A stretch of 64,000 nt of DNA from Brassica napus. Taxonomy: Eukaryota > Streptophyta > Magnoliopsida > Brassicales > Brassicaceae. Positions 12,131-22,779 of the stretch are shown here, piece by piece. Position 1 is the first letter of the stretch. Every line of letters starts with the position of its first letter. A program made the position numbers and the translations under genes. The notes beneath the pieces are model-generated. The model worked only from the letters and a program-made list of their open reading frames with translations, ran no database searches and was not told where the DNA came from. The stretch covers positions 14,754,009-14,818,008 of the forward strand of contig NC_063442.1 in assembly GCF_020379485.1 (NCBI RefSeq), read 5' to 3'.

Positions 12131-13561
12131 TCTCCTAGTCATTGTTTGAGAATAAATTTGTCATGTGTCACCATCACAATGATTTTGAAATAAAAATGAT
12201 GACATGTGAACATAGATATCTACATTTAATGCTAATTTATATTTTTGGTAATTTTTTTAGAATATGGTAATAAATTATATATCATCATTAATATAACAAT
12301 AAATAATAGTACAAAAAAAATATAATAATATTTTAGAATTTTAAAAATATTATTTAATTATATTTTTATAGTAATATAATTTTTACCACTAAAAAATCTT
12401 CCAAATTTTATGCAGTTTTTAAGAAACTGTAATTTTCTAATCCCAATGCCATTAGTTGTTTTAATATCTACAAATTTTAGAAAGATTATTTGTTAAGTTT
12501 TGATAGTTATAACTAACAAAATTTTCTCCTATTTTTGAATTTAAATTAATATATTTTAACTAAAATAAATATATGAAAAATCTTTTCAAGGTTATTATTT
12601 TAAATATATACATATATATCATTAAATATAAATGTAAATAAAAAAATATTTAGATTATCTTAATTTTTTACATATAATTTAATTAAATATAAAATTAACT
12701 ACTGTAAAAAATAATAAAATCTAAAAATTAAAAAATACATTTTTAAATATGGTTTAAATTGGATGAGTTTGTAAGATAACCATAGTGGAATAAAAATTAA
12801 GAATATAACCATGCATTGATAAGTGTGATAATTTGGCATAAAAATGGACCAGCTTTTCATTCTCCGCATGTGACTATTTGTGAATACATTGTGTGATATT
12901 GTGTTATGCTATATTTTGCTAATAGATAGATAGTACGGAACAATCAAGTAATAACAATAACACACCACAACGAAGAAAAGAGAAAGAAGAGGGAGAAGGC
13001 GAGGAAGAAAAGAAGGAGGACATAAAGGAGGAAAAAAAATAATTGTTGTCTTGTATATAGAGGGGAATGTGGGAGAGAGAAAAAAAAAAGAGAAATAGAT
13101 GATAATGGATATTATTTTTTATTATATGTTTTTAAATCGAATGAAACACAACAAAACTGCGTCTTATTTTGAAATAAAATATGACTATACTATATATATT
13201 TGTATGATAATATAGATTTAAAGTCGCGTTATGGAATATTGAATAAAATTTATAAAATATATGTTTGATTTGAAAGTTTCAAAACATATTATGTGTAGAA
13301 CAAAATCTATGTTTTTATTACGTAAAATAAAAAGTTTAATAATTGTTTTAAGAGAAATTAAAAGTAAAATTAGAAAACATATTTGTAAGAAGAAAAAAAA
13401 GTGTATGTCAAGGGTAATATGGTAATTATTACACAAATATCATAGACCAAATTATTTTATGGTTATATGCTTAATTTGATTATTGTTATAGACATGAACC
13501 TAAATTTCTCATTTAAATTTAAATTTTTTTATTTCTGCACATGGTGCAAGAAAACACCTAG
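12131..13561 (+). mobile_element. Non-autonomous Helitron
   Basis: The 5' end is A|TCTCCTAGTCATTGTTTGAG, followed by a TTGTCATGTGTCACC-type subterminus common in Brassicaceae Helitrons. The 3' end has a hairpin (GCAC-ATG-GTGC, about 13537-13547), then AAGAAAACACCTAG and T. The interior holds a GA-rich purine tract (about 12972-13105) and AT-rich DNA without a long frame. Ends were assigned by eye. Confidence 0.6.
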
Positions 13562-14386
13562 TGAAAAATATAAACAACAAGCACCGACAAACAACAAAAG
13601 AAAATTGCATTTCATATCTCCAAAGTATAATAAATAAGGCTTATGTTTCTTCTAGGGACTTTAGAATCTAACTCTAAGAGCGAATAAAAGTAAATCTTCT
13701 AAGCAACTATCTTATATATTAAAACAGAAGACACAACCTTGATTCATGTGTGATTTTTTTTTTTAAATGAACATAATGGACCTATTCCTATAAAATCATG
13801 TTACATTTAATCTCTAATCTTATCATTTAATTTTGGGCATACCAGAAATTTTTATTGGGATATGAATAAATAGATTTAAACAATAGATGATCCATTTGAT
13901 TTATAGATATTATAAATTAAATAGATATAATTTAATGTTGTAATACTATACCTCCATATGTTAATTATTTAAATATTTGTCGATGTTAACTTTTAAAATT
14001 ATAAAAAAAAAATTTAAATAACAAAAATCATATTATCTAACAAAGATTAATCTTTACTTCCTTAAACCAATGAAAACAAATTTTAAACTATATAGTTTAT
14101 TTTTAAAATCAAACAAAAGCTAAATGTTTAATTATTTACTCGATTATATAAATCTATGAAGCGAAAAGTTTAATTTTTTAAAAACTTTCTAAATTTGTGA
14201 AATGTTACAATATGACAATATAACAATATTTTACTAATCTTTATATATATAGTTACGATTTTAATAATGAAATAATAATCCGAAAATATATATATATAAG
14301 AAGATACAAATACATGTGAAAATTTAAAACAATCTATTCAATGAAAAAAATATACCATAAAATTATTATGTTTTAAAAATTGATAG

Positions 14387-15704
14387 ATACATGATATACC
14401 TTAGATTTGACCTATTTTTATCCATGGTATATTAGTATTTTACTATATATATATATATCTATTTTTCCTACTTTTCTAGGTGTGTTTTCAGGTTCAGGTG
14501 CATTTCGGAGTAAAGCTATGACTTTGGGGCATTTTGGAGCTTAAAAGACATTTCATCCGAGCTGACCACTTAGAGGTCGACGAGAAGAAGAATAATCGAT
14601 CGATGCGCATCAGTGCTGACGATCGATATCAGGAAATGCCTCGACAGATGAAGATTAATATCGATCGATGTACACAAGTACCATCGATCGATGTCGAGAC
14701 ACTAGACGCGACATTTTGTATTCAGCAGACTTAAAAACCAAGGCCAAGCCAAATTACCAAAATGCCCTGACGAGTTTTTAACCTAGTAGAATATATACTG
14801 CAAGTGTTTTGACGGCAGAGAGAGCTTTTCTTTTCTAGACCTAGTTTTGTTACAAGTTTCATTTGGAGAGAAGATCACTTGTGATTGGAACTCCTTGTTT
14901 CATTTTCTTATCATCTATTCTCTGAGTTTCTATTTATCTATTGATATGAATTGCTTTGCTATGTCTGAGTAGTTCAATTGTTAGATCCAGGGTTCAGATA
15001 GGTTTGTGGGATTAGCCCCAAACTATAGATCTGTCTTGTTGTGATATTCATGATAGATTTGTATTCATTGCTTGTTTTAGCCTAGCTAACTAGAACTTGA
15101 TCATAGTATTGCATATTCAAGCACCCTTGTTATCCCATCCTGACATCTATCTATCATATTAGGATTGATAGAGAGGGCTAACCACCAATTTAGAATCTTA
15201 GTAGAGCATTTTCATACTCGCGCATAGGCCTGGCTAGAACCCGTCGATCGATGTCCTCAACTGACAATCGATCGATGTTGGCAAAAGTGTATCGGTCGAC
15301 GTCTTAATAGACTATCGATCGACACTCTCTTGTGTCTGCATTTTAACCGGTGAGACACAAGATCTAGTCTGTTAACCAGTGGTACATGCGACAGCTGATC
15401 ACTGAGTTAAGCGAATGAGCTCTAATATATCATGCATGCAACAGTTAGGCATCTATAGGAATTATAATCTCCAACACCTGAATAGTGGCCCTGCATCTAA
15501 TATCATTTCCAACCTAAGTTACATTTATCATTTACTCGCTAGTTACTATTGCTATTTCATTTAAAACATTACAACCTTTAGAATTAATAAACACTAGATT
15601 TATTTGTTCCCTAACTCCATGTGGATTCGATCCCTAAGTACTACATCTGAACATCTTTTGATGAGAGTAACACTCCTTATAGTAATTTGAGTGGTATCAA
15701 TACA
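14387..15704. repeat. Target-site duplication ATACA around the solo LTR
   Basis: ATACA occurs immediately before TGATATACC (14387-14391) and immediately after GGTATCA (15700-15704). The same ATACA follows the 3' LTR at 25894-25898, showing that both LTRs share one ancestral insertion site. Confidence 0.85.
14392..15699 (+). mobile_element. Solo LTR of the Athila-like element
   Basis: This is a 1308-bp LTR from TGATATACC to GGTATCA, flanked by the exact 5-bp target-site duplication ATACA at 14387-14391 and 15700-15704. That is the signature of a solo LTR. It is nearly identical to the LTR at 24589-25893. It contains a 66-codon frame (14534-14734) and several (T)CGATCGAT motifs, a hallmark of this element. 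Confidence 0.9.
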
Positions 15705-16644
15705 CATATATTATAATATATATCAATTTAGAATTGAAAACAAAATATTTATATAAAAATAAATGAAAACAAACCTCGCACGGTTGCGCGGGTCGAGATC
15801 TAGTTTCAACGGCTTAAATTAACTGATTTAGAAGGTTTGTGGATGATTTTTAACATTTGTTCCTTGTATATCGATGATTCTCAACTTCTTTAATTTTTGG
15901 ATACAAGTGTTAGATGATAATTAAAGTAGCATATTATAACTGAATAATTTAAACGATAATAGTTATAAAATATATTTGTTGATGTTCTACCGTTTCTTTT
16001 ATAATTTTTATCATTTATTTACTAAACATTTTTTAATCTAATGCATGCCATTTACAAAAGAAAAACTCCTAGATTATTTTTTGGATAAATGACACTTATT
16101 CTAAATTGACATTCAAATTATATAAACGATATAGCGTATTTTAAACACTATCAATAGTAACCAACAAGTTTGCCCGCAAAATTGCTTATCCTGCAAACTG
16201 AGCATGTCATACTATACGAATCGAAACCTGCGACAAATCAGCCCACACGATTCATAAATCAACCTAAATCCGTTATGGGTTGAGTCACTTAAACGGTCCG
16301 TTTAACATCGATGACCATGTTGGTACCTTGACCTTCTATGTGAACCAGATTATCGGTCGAACATGTATCCGGTTTAATAGAAAATGGTAGCTGGCTCGAG
16401 GATTAACTTTCTAGGTTGTTTTACTACGTTGAAATGTTTTGGCTTATTTTCAATTTAATATGCTAACTTCTATTTCTGTTTTGCCTTTCCGTATTTAATG
16501 TTTCGTCTTTTTTGATTTTATGTAAACATTGATATAGGACGACTTATAGTACTAAACTAGATGATAATCTGCGTGCATGCGCCAAGTGAGTTTTTATATG
16601 GTTTTAACATATTATAACACTAAAAATTTTATCGATTGTAATAT
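15700..16644. repeat. Flanking segment duplicated with 25894-26837 (copy 1)
   Basis: This ~945-bp host flank is nearly identical to the segment after the 3' LTR. It includes the Helitron 3' end (to 15803) and a relic of the HDG5 downstream flank (about 16340-16570, sharing CCGGTTTAATAGAAAA and GCCTTTCCGTATTTAATG with 8850-9000). At 16643-16644 the sequence switches abruptly into the last ~140 bp of the LTR. The two sides share AT. Confidence 0.88.
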
Positions 16645-16783
16645 TTAAAACATTACAACCTTTAGAATTAATAAACACTAGATTTAATTGTTCCCTAGCT
16701 CCTTGTGGATTCGATCCCTAAGTACTACATCTGAACCACTTTTGATGAGAGTAACACTCCATAGGGTAACTTGAGTGGTATAA
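16643..16783 (+). mobile_element. Truncated 5' LTR remnant
   Basis: This is the terminal ~141 bp of the LTR, from TTTAAAACATTACAACC to GAGTGGTATA. It matches 15560-15699 and 25755-25893 but carries a small change at the very end. Its left boundary is the tandem-duplication junction. Confidence 0.85.
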
Positions 16784-16787
16784 AATT

Positions 16788-16805
16788 TGGCGCCGTTGCC
16801 GGGGA
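16788..16805 (+). other. Primer binding site (tRNA-Asp type)
   Basis: TGGCGCCGTTGCCGGGGA directly follows the LTR end. It is complementary to the 3' end of plant tRNA-Asp, the primer typical of Athila-group elements. Confidence 0.85.
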
Positions 16806-16901
16806 GCTTTGATCGCCATTAGATTTAGTTTTATTAATTCTTTTCTCTTTTCTTTACCCTCTTTTTCTAATAATTTTTCTTTTTCTTGTCTTTTCAGGTG
16901 C

Positions 16902-18119
16902 ATGCCCAGCGGTACCAGAAGCAACAAGGAGAAAGACTTGTTGTTCTCAGACGATCCTGCTCATTTGGAACGCACCATCCGTAGAGGTCAACGTTCCACA
17001 TCGCTCAACACAACCACTTTGTCGTCGATCGATAGGCACAATCAACCGTCGACCGACACCAGACCGTCATCGTCGATCGATCCCAATCGTTCGACAACGA
17101 TCGATACTACACCGCGTACGTCGATCGATACCGTGTCGTCAAAAATGGTAAACATTATTATTCTAACTCAGGATGAGAACGGAAACCTGTATGACCAGGC
17201 CGGTCATCTGCGTAATGCAACATGTCAGAAAATAGATGCTCAGGGAACTGTAATCCCTGATGCTGATGCTACAGGAGCTGCTCAACCTGTAGATGAGGAC
17301 GCTCTATCGAAACCACTGGCCGTCTACAATCTCCCAGATGAGTATTATTCCAACAGATCAGCAATTCGACTTCCAGAGATCCAGAAGCAGAATTTCGAGC
17401 TGAAGCCTCAATACTACACTCTCGTGTCACAGATACCCGACTCTGGGTTACCGCACGAGCATCCTATGGACCATTTGGAACGATTCGAGGATCTAATCGC
17501 TGCCATTCGGATGGAAGGAGTCCCCGAAGATTACCTGCTGTGCAAGCTCTTCAGATACACGCTGAATGGAGAAGCTATGCACTGGCTTAGGCAGCAACCC
17601 ACAAGATCTTTAACATATTGGAGCGACATCAAGATTGTTTTTTTACGAAACTTCTTCGACGAGGCGCGCGCTGAAGAACTTCGAAACAAAATTTCTACAT
17701 TCTCGCAGAAGGCTGGAGAGTCCTTCAAAGATGCATGGATTAGATTTAGGTTTTTCCAGCGAGACTGTCCACACCACGGATTTAATGAAGTGCAGCTGCT
17801 AAGCACTTTCTTCCGAGGTCTCGCCTTACAGTATCAAATGGCTCTTGATACGGCGAGTGAAGGAAACTTCACTACTCGGAATCCGTTGGAAGCTGTGAGA
17901 CTTATCGAAAACCTTGCTAACAGCAGCAGCATCAAAAACACTGACTCTGAACGGAAGAAGTCTGTAGCCTCTATCGGGAAGGAACAGATGGACGAAGTAA
18001 GAGCTAAGTTAGATGTGGTGCACGAGCTTCTTAAGAAGCAAGTCTGTTCAGCTGAAGGAGAAGTAGCAGATACAGAAGGAGAAGAAGATGTGAACTACAT
18101 CGGAGGTACCGGATTCTAG
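16902..18119 (+). CDS. Retrotransposon gag protein
   Basis: This frame of about 405 codons starts with MPSGTRSNKEKD. I chose this ATG because it lies just after a pyrimidine tract ending TTTTCAG (a possible spliced leader) and because the upstream part of the frame is low-complexity. The N-terminal third has repeated SID-type motifs. The middle (about residues 175-330) is a Retrotrans_gag domain, with ALNGEA-like, HWLRQQP, RFEDL and FFRGL stretches. The C-terminus is acidic. It ends at a TAG (18117-18119), beyond which coding-like sequence continues with stops and frame changes, so gag-pro was probably once continuous. It would package element RNA in virus-like particles. Confidence 0.8.
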   Translation: MPSGTRSNKEKDLLFSDDPAHLERTIRRGQRSTSLNTTTLSSIDRHNQPSTDTRPSSSIDPNRSTTIDTTPRTSIDTVSSKMVNIIILTQDENGNLYDQAGHLRNATCQKIDAQGTVIPDADATGAAQPVDEDALSKPLAVYNLPDEYYSNRSAIRLPEIQKQNFELKPQYYTLVSQIPDSGLPHEHPMDHLERFEDLIAAIRMEGVPEDYLLCKLFRYTLNGEAMHWLRQQPTRSLTYWSDIKIVFLRNFFDEARAEELRNKISTFSQKAGESFKDAWIRFRFFQRDCPHHGFNEVQLLSTFFRGLALQYQMALDTASEGNFTTRNPLEAVRLIENLANSSSIKNTDSERKKSVASIGKEQMDEVRAKLDVVHELLKKQVCSAEGEVADTEGEEDVNYIGGTGF

Positions 18120-18677
18120 AAATTTGGAAACTAGGGCAAAAAAAGAAACTTCTTTGGAAATAGCCAAAGAAGTAATCAAAATTCACAATTTCAAAAACCC
18201 TTCAACAACAGCAAGAGCTACTCGAACTCTTACTACCAAAATCCACCACCCCAGACTCAGGAAAGCAAGATCGAAGAGATGCTTGATCGAGTACTGTTGG
18301 GACAACAACAAATTACCATGGATTTCAACAGTAAGATAGACTCTGCCTACAACAATCTGAACACCAAAATCGAGACCTTAGGGACTTAGGTGAGAAAACT
18401 TGAAACTCAAGTAATTCAGACGGGCGAGACTATAAAGAGGCAAGAAGCTTTCGCTAGAGAGGCAGGAGCCGACAAAGGAAAACACCACGTAAATGCCATC
18501 ATAGATGATGATTTATGGCAAGTGGTGAGAAATGAAAAGCTTGAGGAAGGAGATTTCGAAATTGAAAGCTCCATGAGTCTCGGCGGATCCCAATGGTGTC
18601 GACTGATGTCGATGAACTCGCATTGATCGACAGACCATGATGAAGATCGATGGACGGATTGCTCCAGTCATCGATCG
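18120..18677 (+). pseudogene. Degenerate gag-protease linker
   Basis: Coding-like sequence continues the gag frame with stops at 18117-18119, 18387-18389 and 18624-18626 and local frame disturbance. It includes an Asn/Gln-rich stretch and a coiled-coil-like piece (VRKLETQV...TIKRQEAF, 18390-18470). This fits a decayed nucleocapsid/linker part of the polyprotein. Confidence 0.6.
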
Positions 18678-19618
18678 ATGACGTCTGCCAATTCGACTGA
18701 ATGCAATGCGGTTCGAATTCTAACTCATGAAGAATTCGCAGCTAAGCATCCTCACCCACCCTCCCCTTTCTATGATAAAATCTATCGATCGGTTGAGCCA
18801 ACCATCGATCGACAGAGTGAGCCCGACGTCGATCGTCACAACACACCTCCCATCGATCGACAGGCACCTCTGACATACCGAGTGCGGTTACCTTCAATCG
18901 ATAATGATTACATCAATGCACTCAGACCACCACCTAAACCATTAGCAAACCCACCCGAACCAAAATCCAACCGTTTAAATAGTTCACCAGAATCTGTTCA
19001 AGAAGAACAAGAATCTGAAGGGAGAAGGTTAAGGAAAATAAAAGGGAAGATTCCTAAAAACCTTAAGAGGGAAGCTAACGATAAGGAGATGAATGGTTTC
19101 ACTAAACGAGTCCTCAGAATCCCAATCGAAAAACCTTTTGATGAAGCTTACTTCACACACCGGTTGTGGATGTTCTTCAGAGAAACAAAGGTAACTGAGG
19201 AGGACATTAGGAGAATGTTTCATCAAGTCAGAGGAAAGATGAAACACAGGATCACATTGACGAAGAAGAGTGATCCTGGGAAGTTCGCAATACCATGCGT
19301 AGTCAAGGGTGTTGAATTTTCCCATTTAATGTGTGACACAGGAGCATCAGTTAGTATCCTCCCTAGGATCATGGCAGACCAGCTTGGTTTGACCATCGAA
19401 CCCCCAACAGAATCCTTCACCTTCGTGGATCTTTCAGAGAAACGATCAGGAGGCATCATAAGAGATCTGGAGGTACATATTAGTAATGCCCTTGTCCCTG
19501 TAGATTTTCATGTCTTAGACATCGAGCTTAACTGCAACTCTTCACTTTTGCTTGGAAGATCTTTCCTAGCTACAGTAGAAGCTGTATGTGACATGAACAA
19601 GAACAAATTGTGTCTAAC
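18678..19618 (+). CDS. Retropepsin-like aspartic protease segment
   Basis: This is a continuous frame of about 313 codons up to the LTR insertion; the frame runs on to a stop at 19859 inside the inserted LTR. The first part has dispersed SIDR motifs (IDRQ, VDRH). The second part has the aspartic protease signature CDTGASVSILP with downstream DFHVLDIE and LLLGRSFL, as in Ty3 retropepsins. The frame is broken at CTAAC (19614-19618), where another LTR is inserted; coding resumes at 20866. The protein encoded by the present DNA would be chimeric at its end. Confidence 0.8.
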
Positions 19619-20865
19619 TGTGGGAACCGAAATTCACACTGTCGATTTCCGTTTAAATAAGGAAACTAAGAAAACCCTAGTTTCCCAGAGGACCCGGATA
19701 TCTGTTAATTACCACACGTCAAGCAATCAGAACACGAGAATAACAGCGATAAAAATAAGAAATCGAAAAGAGAGCAAAGTAGATCTTATTCCGAATCTGC
19801 GTATGAGCGTTACAACAAGGTATAAGCCTGGGCTCGAGAGCTGTCGGCGAGATTCCTAGTTCTAACAACCCTAAGACGGCTAAACCTAATTGAGTCGCAG
19901 CTCGAAATAACAAAAACGGAAAATTGCCTAAATTACTCTAAGTGCTAAGTTTGCTCTGAAAAAGTCCTCTCCTCTGCTCCTCGCCTAGGACTCTTTATAT
20001 ACTAGTTCCAAGGTCGGTTTACGCTTTTACTCTTCTGCCCTTAAGCCGTCATAGCATAAAATGGAGATTTTCCATTTTTCCCGTTCTTCATAATTATCTT
20101 CAAAACTTCCGTATTTATCCGCGGAAACTTGACATTTATCCGTCCTCGTGGGCCAAGCGTAAACCATGCTGTGGTTTACGGGCTTTTGGTTAGGAAAATC
20201 GTAGGATGGGCTTCGAATCGTGTTTTAGGTCCCTTTGGGCCGTTTTCCGACTCGACACGTTTACTACGAGTTTTCTGCGGTTTCTAATCCGCAAAGTTTG
20301 ATCGATGAATTAGGATAGCGGGAAACATGGACTGAGCTTGCTACGGTCTTCGGGAGATAGCATTCGAAGGTTTGACGAGAATGCATGGACTGGTGTCGTA
20401 TCGATGTTCGGAAAGGTTCAATCGCTACACAGCGACCGAACTTTGGCTCGAGCCCGGTCGCTACGTAGCGACCGAGTGAGACGAGTGCTCGGTCGCTAGA
20501 GCTCGGTCGCTACGTAGCGACCGAGCGGGACGATCGCTCGGTCGCTACGTAGCGACCGAGCTTCGGCTCGAGCTCGGTCGCTACGGAGCGACCGAGCGGG
20601 ACGATCGCTCGGTCGCTACGTAGCGACCGAGCCTTGGCTCGAGCTCGGTCGCTACGTAGCGACCGAGCGGGACGATCGCTTGGTCGCTACGTAGCGACCG
20701 AGCTTGGTTTGTTCGGTTTGAATCCCAAAGGATACTTCTTCGTAAAAACTTCGTATAGGTTATTTTTACGAAAATTACGTCTCTTCTTTTACTAACTCTT
20801 TCGGAAATACGATCTACGAGGATTTTCGGGTGGTAATTCCGTCGTAACCGTTTTTGACCCCAACA
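19619..20865 (+). mobile_element. Solo LTR of a second retrotransposon family
   Basis: This 1247-bp segment runs from TGTGGGAACCG to GACCCCAACA (TG...CA ends). It is flanked by an exact 5-bp duplication CTAAC at 19614-19618 and 20866-20870. There is no internal domain, so it is a solo LTR. It interrupts the coding frame of the host element, and removing it with one CTAAC would leave the frames in register. A TATA-like CTTTATATACTAG lies at about 19991-20004. The 3' half carries a palindrome array. Confidence 0.88.
20450..20705. repeat. Array of palindromes centred on TACGTA
   Basis: At least seven palindromic units have the form CTCGGTCGC-TACGTA-GCGACCGAG. Their centres lie at about 20462, 20511, 20546, 20582 (variant TACGGA), 20617, 20653 and 20688. 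After the first gap of 49 bp, spacing alternates 35 and 36 bp. Spacers alternate between a GGGACGATCG type and a CTTCGGCTCGAG type. Half-units flank the array. All lie inside the solo LTR. Confidence 0.92.
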
Positions 20866-22779
20866 CTAACGCTCATAGACCCAAATATCCACTATGACCC
20901 CATCCGACTTAAGAGAAAGGTCATTAATTCTGTGGATTATGGGAAAGAACTTGGCTTCATTGGCGCATGCCATTGTGGAGCAGAGTATGAATCGGAGTAC
21001 GAAACAGAGTACTCGGAATCGATCGACACCCTAACCTTTCCATCGATCGATTCTAATGTGTCAATGGTGACCGATGACCACAACAACACGTCACTCGACG
21101 TAATGCACCCACTTGACCATTTCGCTTCACCAAATTATTGTCACCAACATTTTGCCTTCCAACCTCCAAGCAAGAGAGGACATGATGATTATTCCATAGG
21201 CAGTTGGGCAGACAGTGGTTTCCATGAAAGTTTTGCAGTTGACACTGTAATTACTTCACCCAATGAGGAACATACCGAGGAATACGATGAGGATTACTGG
21301 AAAGAACGTGCAATAGAAATGTCTTTGCAGGATGAAAGACTTGAAACACACAAGTTCACCAACACGTTTCCAACATCGTTCGACGCTGTGCACTCCGCAT
21401 CAGTCGATACCCACCCTCGTCCAGCAAAACAACCGCTCACATTGATCGACATCCACAAAGGAACATCAATCGATATTCGCGCCGCAGCGAAAATCCAGGA
21501 GCAGGAGAATATTCCCTCCCAACTAGGTTTATATATACCTATATAAATCGTTTTGCACCTCTTAAACCACCTACACACATCAGAGCAAACACACAAGCAA
21601 AAAAAGATGAACATTCTTCCTTCTACATCAACAGAAAAATCCATGAAGAGCAATCATCTCAAGAACACAAGTTCTGCAGAAATTACACTGCCATCGATCG
21701 ATGTAACTGTATCTACATCGATCGATACTACTCTAAACTCTAATCTTTCTATTTCTAAATTGAATAATTATGCAAACATTGATTACGGTTTTCTAACACC
21801 TGATGAATTTGGTATTTTCAGGGACACAGATGGCAACGCACGTGCAATGGATGGAAGGATTTTACAAGTGTCCAGAGAGGACATAACAGACATCCTTCAA
21901 GTAGCCAATGGACCTGACAACCTATTCTTACAGCAACGTGGCACTCCAGACGTCATTCAAACAGATCCTAACAACCACGCAGGAGTCGCCACAACAGAGA
22001 TCAACCCAGATCTATCACGCCAACCAAAAGGGCAAGCATCGATCGACGGTACAACGGAGACATCGATCGACAGGGTAACACCAACGTCGATCGATATGGA
22101 TGAACCGACGTCGATCGACAGACGGTATGAATGTGGGAACCGCGCTTTCGACATGTATGGAGCCAGAAAGTTCACTTGGGAACAAAGGGACGAATATGGA
22201 GTCTACAGAGATGAGCGTGGACACGCACGAGGCGTAGCTGGTGAGATGATACCTGTCACAAAGGACAACATCAGGAAAATACTGGAAAGAGCATCTCTTT
22301 TTGAAGAGAGCCACATCTGTCTTCCAGAATATGCCACTTCCTTCACATCGCTCGACGCCAAAGTCTCAGCCATGAATGAGAGGCTGAGGACTTACGAGGA
22401 TATGCATGACCATTTTATATCACCAGTCATGATAGATTTAAACAAATTGTCTAGTCAATTACTTGATGCCCAAAAGGATATTGAGAACATTACTAATCAA
22501 AGATTTTTGCAGGCAAAATCAGCATCGATCGACAGGCTAAGAGGACCCTGGATCGATGGCAAGAAACCTGTGGAGTTACTTCCTTACACAGCAGCAGAAG
22601 TTGACAAGATCACATCCAAGATCTACACTGCTCTAGACACCATGGAGGAACGACTTGACAAACGCTGCGATGACATCTACTTTCCATTCGACAACAAAAT
22701 CAGTGGACTAGACAACCATGCAGAATGGCTACAGAAAGAAGTCAAAGCCATTCAGAGGCAACTCGCAGCTCAACATTAG
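20866..22779 (+). pseudogene. Downstream frame of the Athila-like element (SID-rich protein), broken by one stop
   Basis: This is a long frame continuing the protease polyprotein after the inserted LTR. It is interrupted by a single TAA at 21544-21546 and continues in the same frame to 22779. It begins LTLIDPNIHYDP and contains CHCGAEYESEYETEYSESID. It has many SID(R/T) motifs encoded by ATCGATCGA. Two similar modules follow: one with EFGIFRDTDGNARAMDG (about 21795-21925) and one with DEYGVYRDERGHARGV (about 22175-22310). A helical C-terminal region follows. No reverse transcriptase motif is present. The function of this family-specific part is unknown to me. Confidence 0.65.

Larger units (their letters stand above)
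13710..15803 (+). mobile_element. Helitron interrupted by an LTR insertion
   Basis: The 5' end is A|TCTTATATATTAAAACAGAAG at 13710. The 3' end has an imperfect hairpin (CCTCGC...GCGCGG), then GATCTAG at 15797-15803 and T. The Helitron sequence is 13710-14391 plus 15700-15803; between them sits the solo LTR with its ATACA duplication. A second copy of the 3' end (25894-25997) arose by the later tandem duplication. Confidence 0.65.

Noticed and set aside
12965..13105. GA-rich stretch as a coding or promoter element
   Set aside because: It is a low-complexity purine tract inside a Helitron with no conserved frame; a regulatory role cannot be supported.
19619..19859. C-terminal extension of the retroelement protease frame
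   Set aside because: The frame runs into an inserted LTR marked by an exact CTAAC duplication, so these residues are not part of the original protein.
20450..20705. CRISPR array
   Set aside because: The repeats are palindromes in a plant LTR, with spacers alternating between two fixed types and 35-36 bp phasing; no cas genes are expected or seen.
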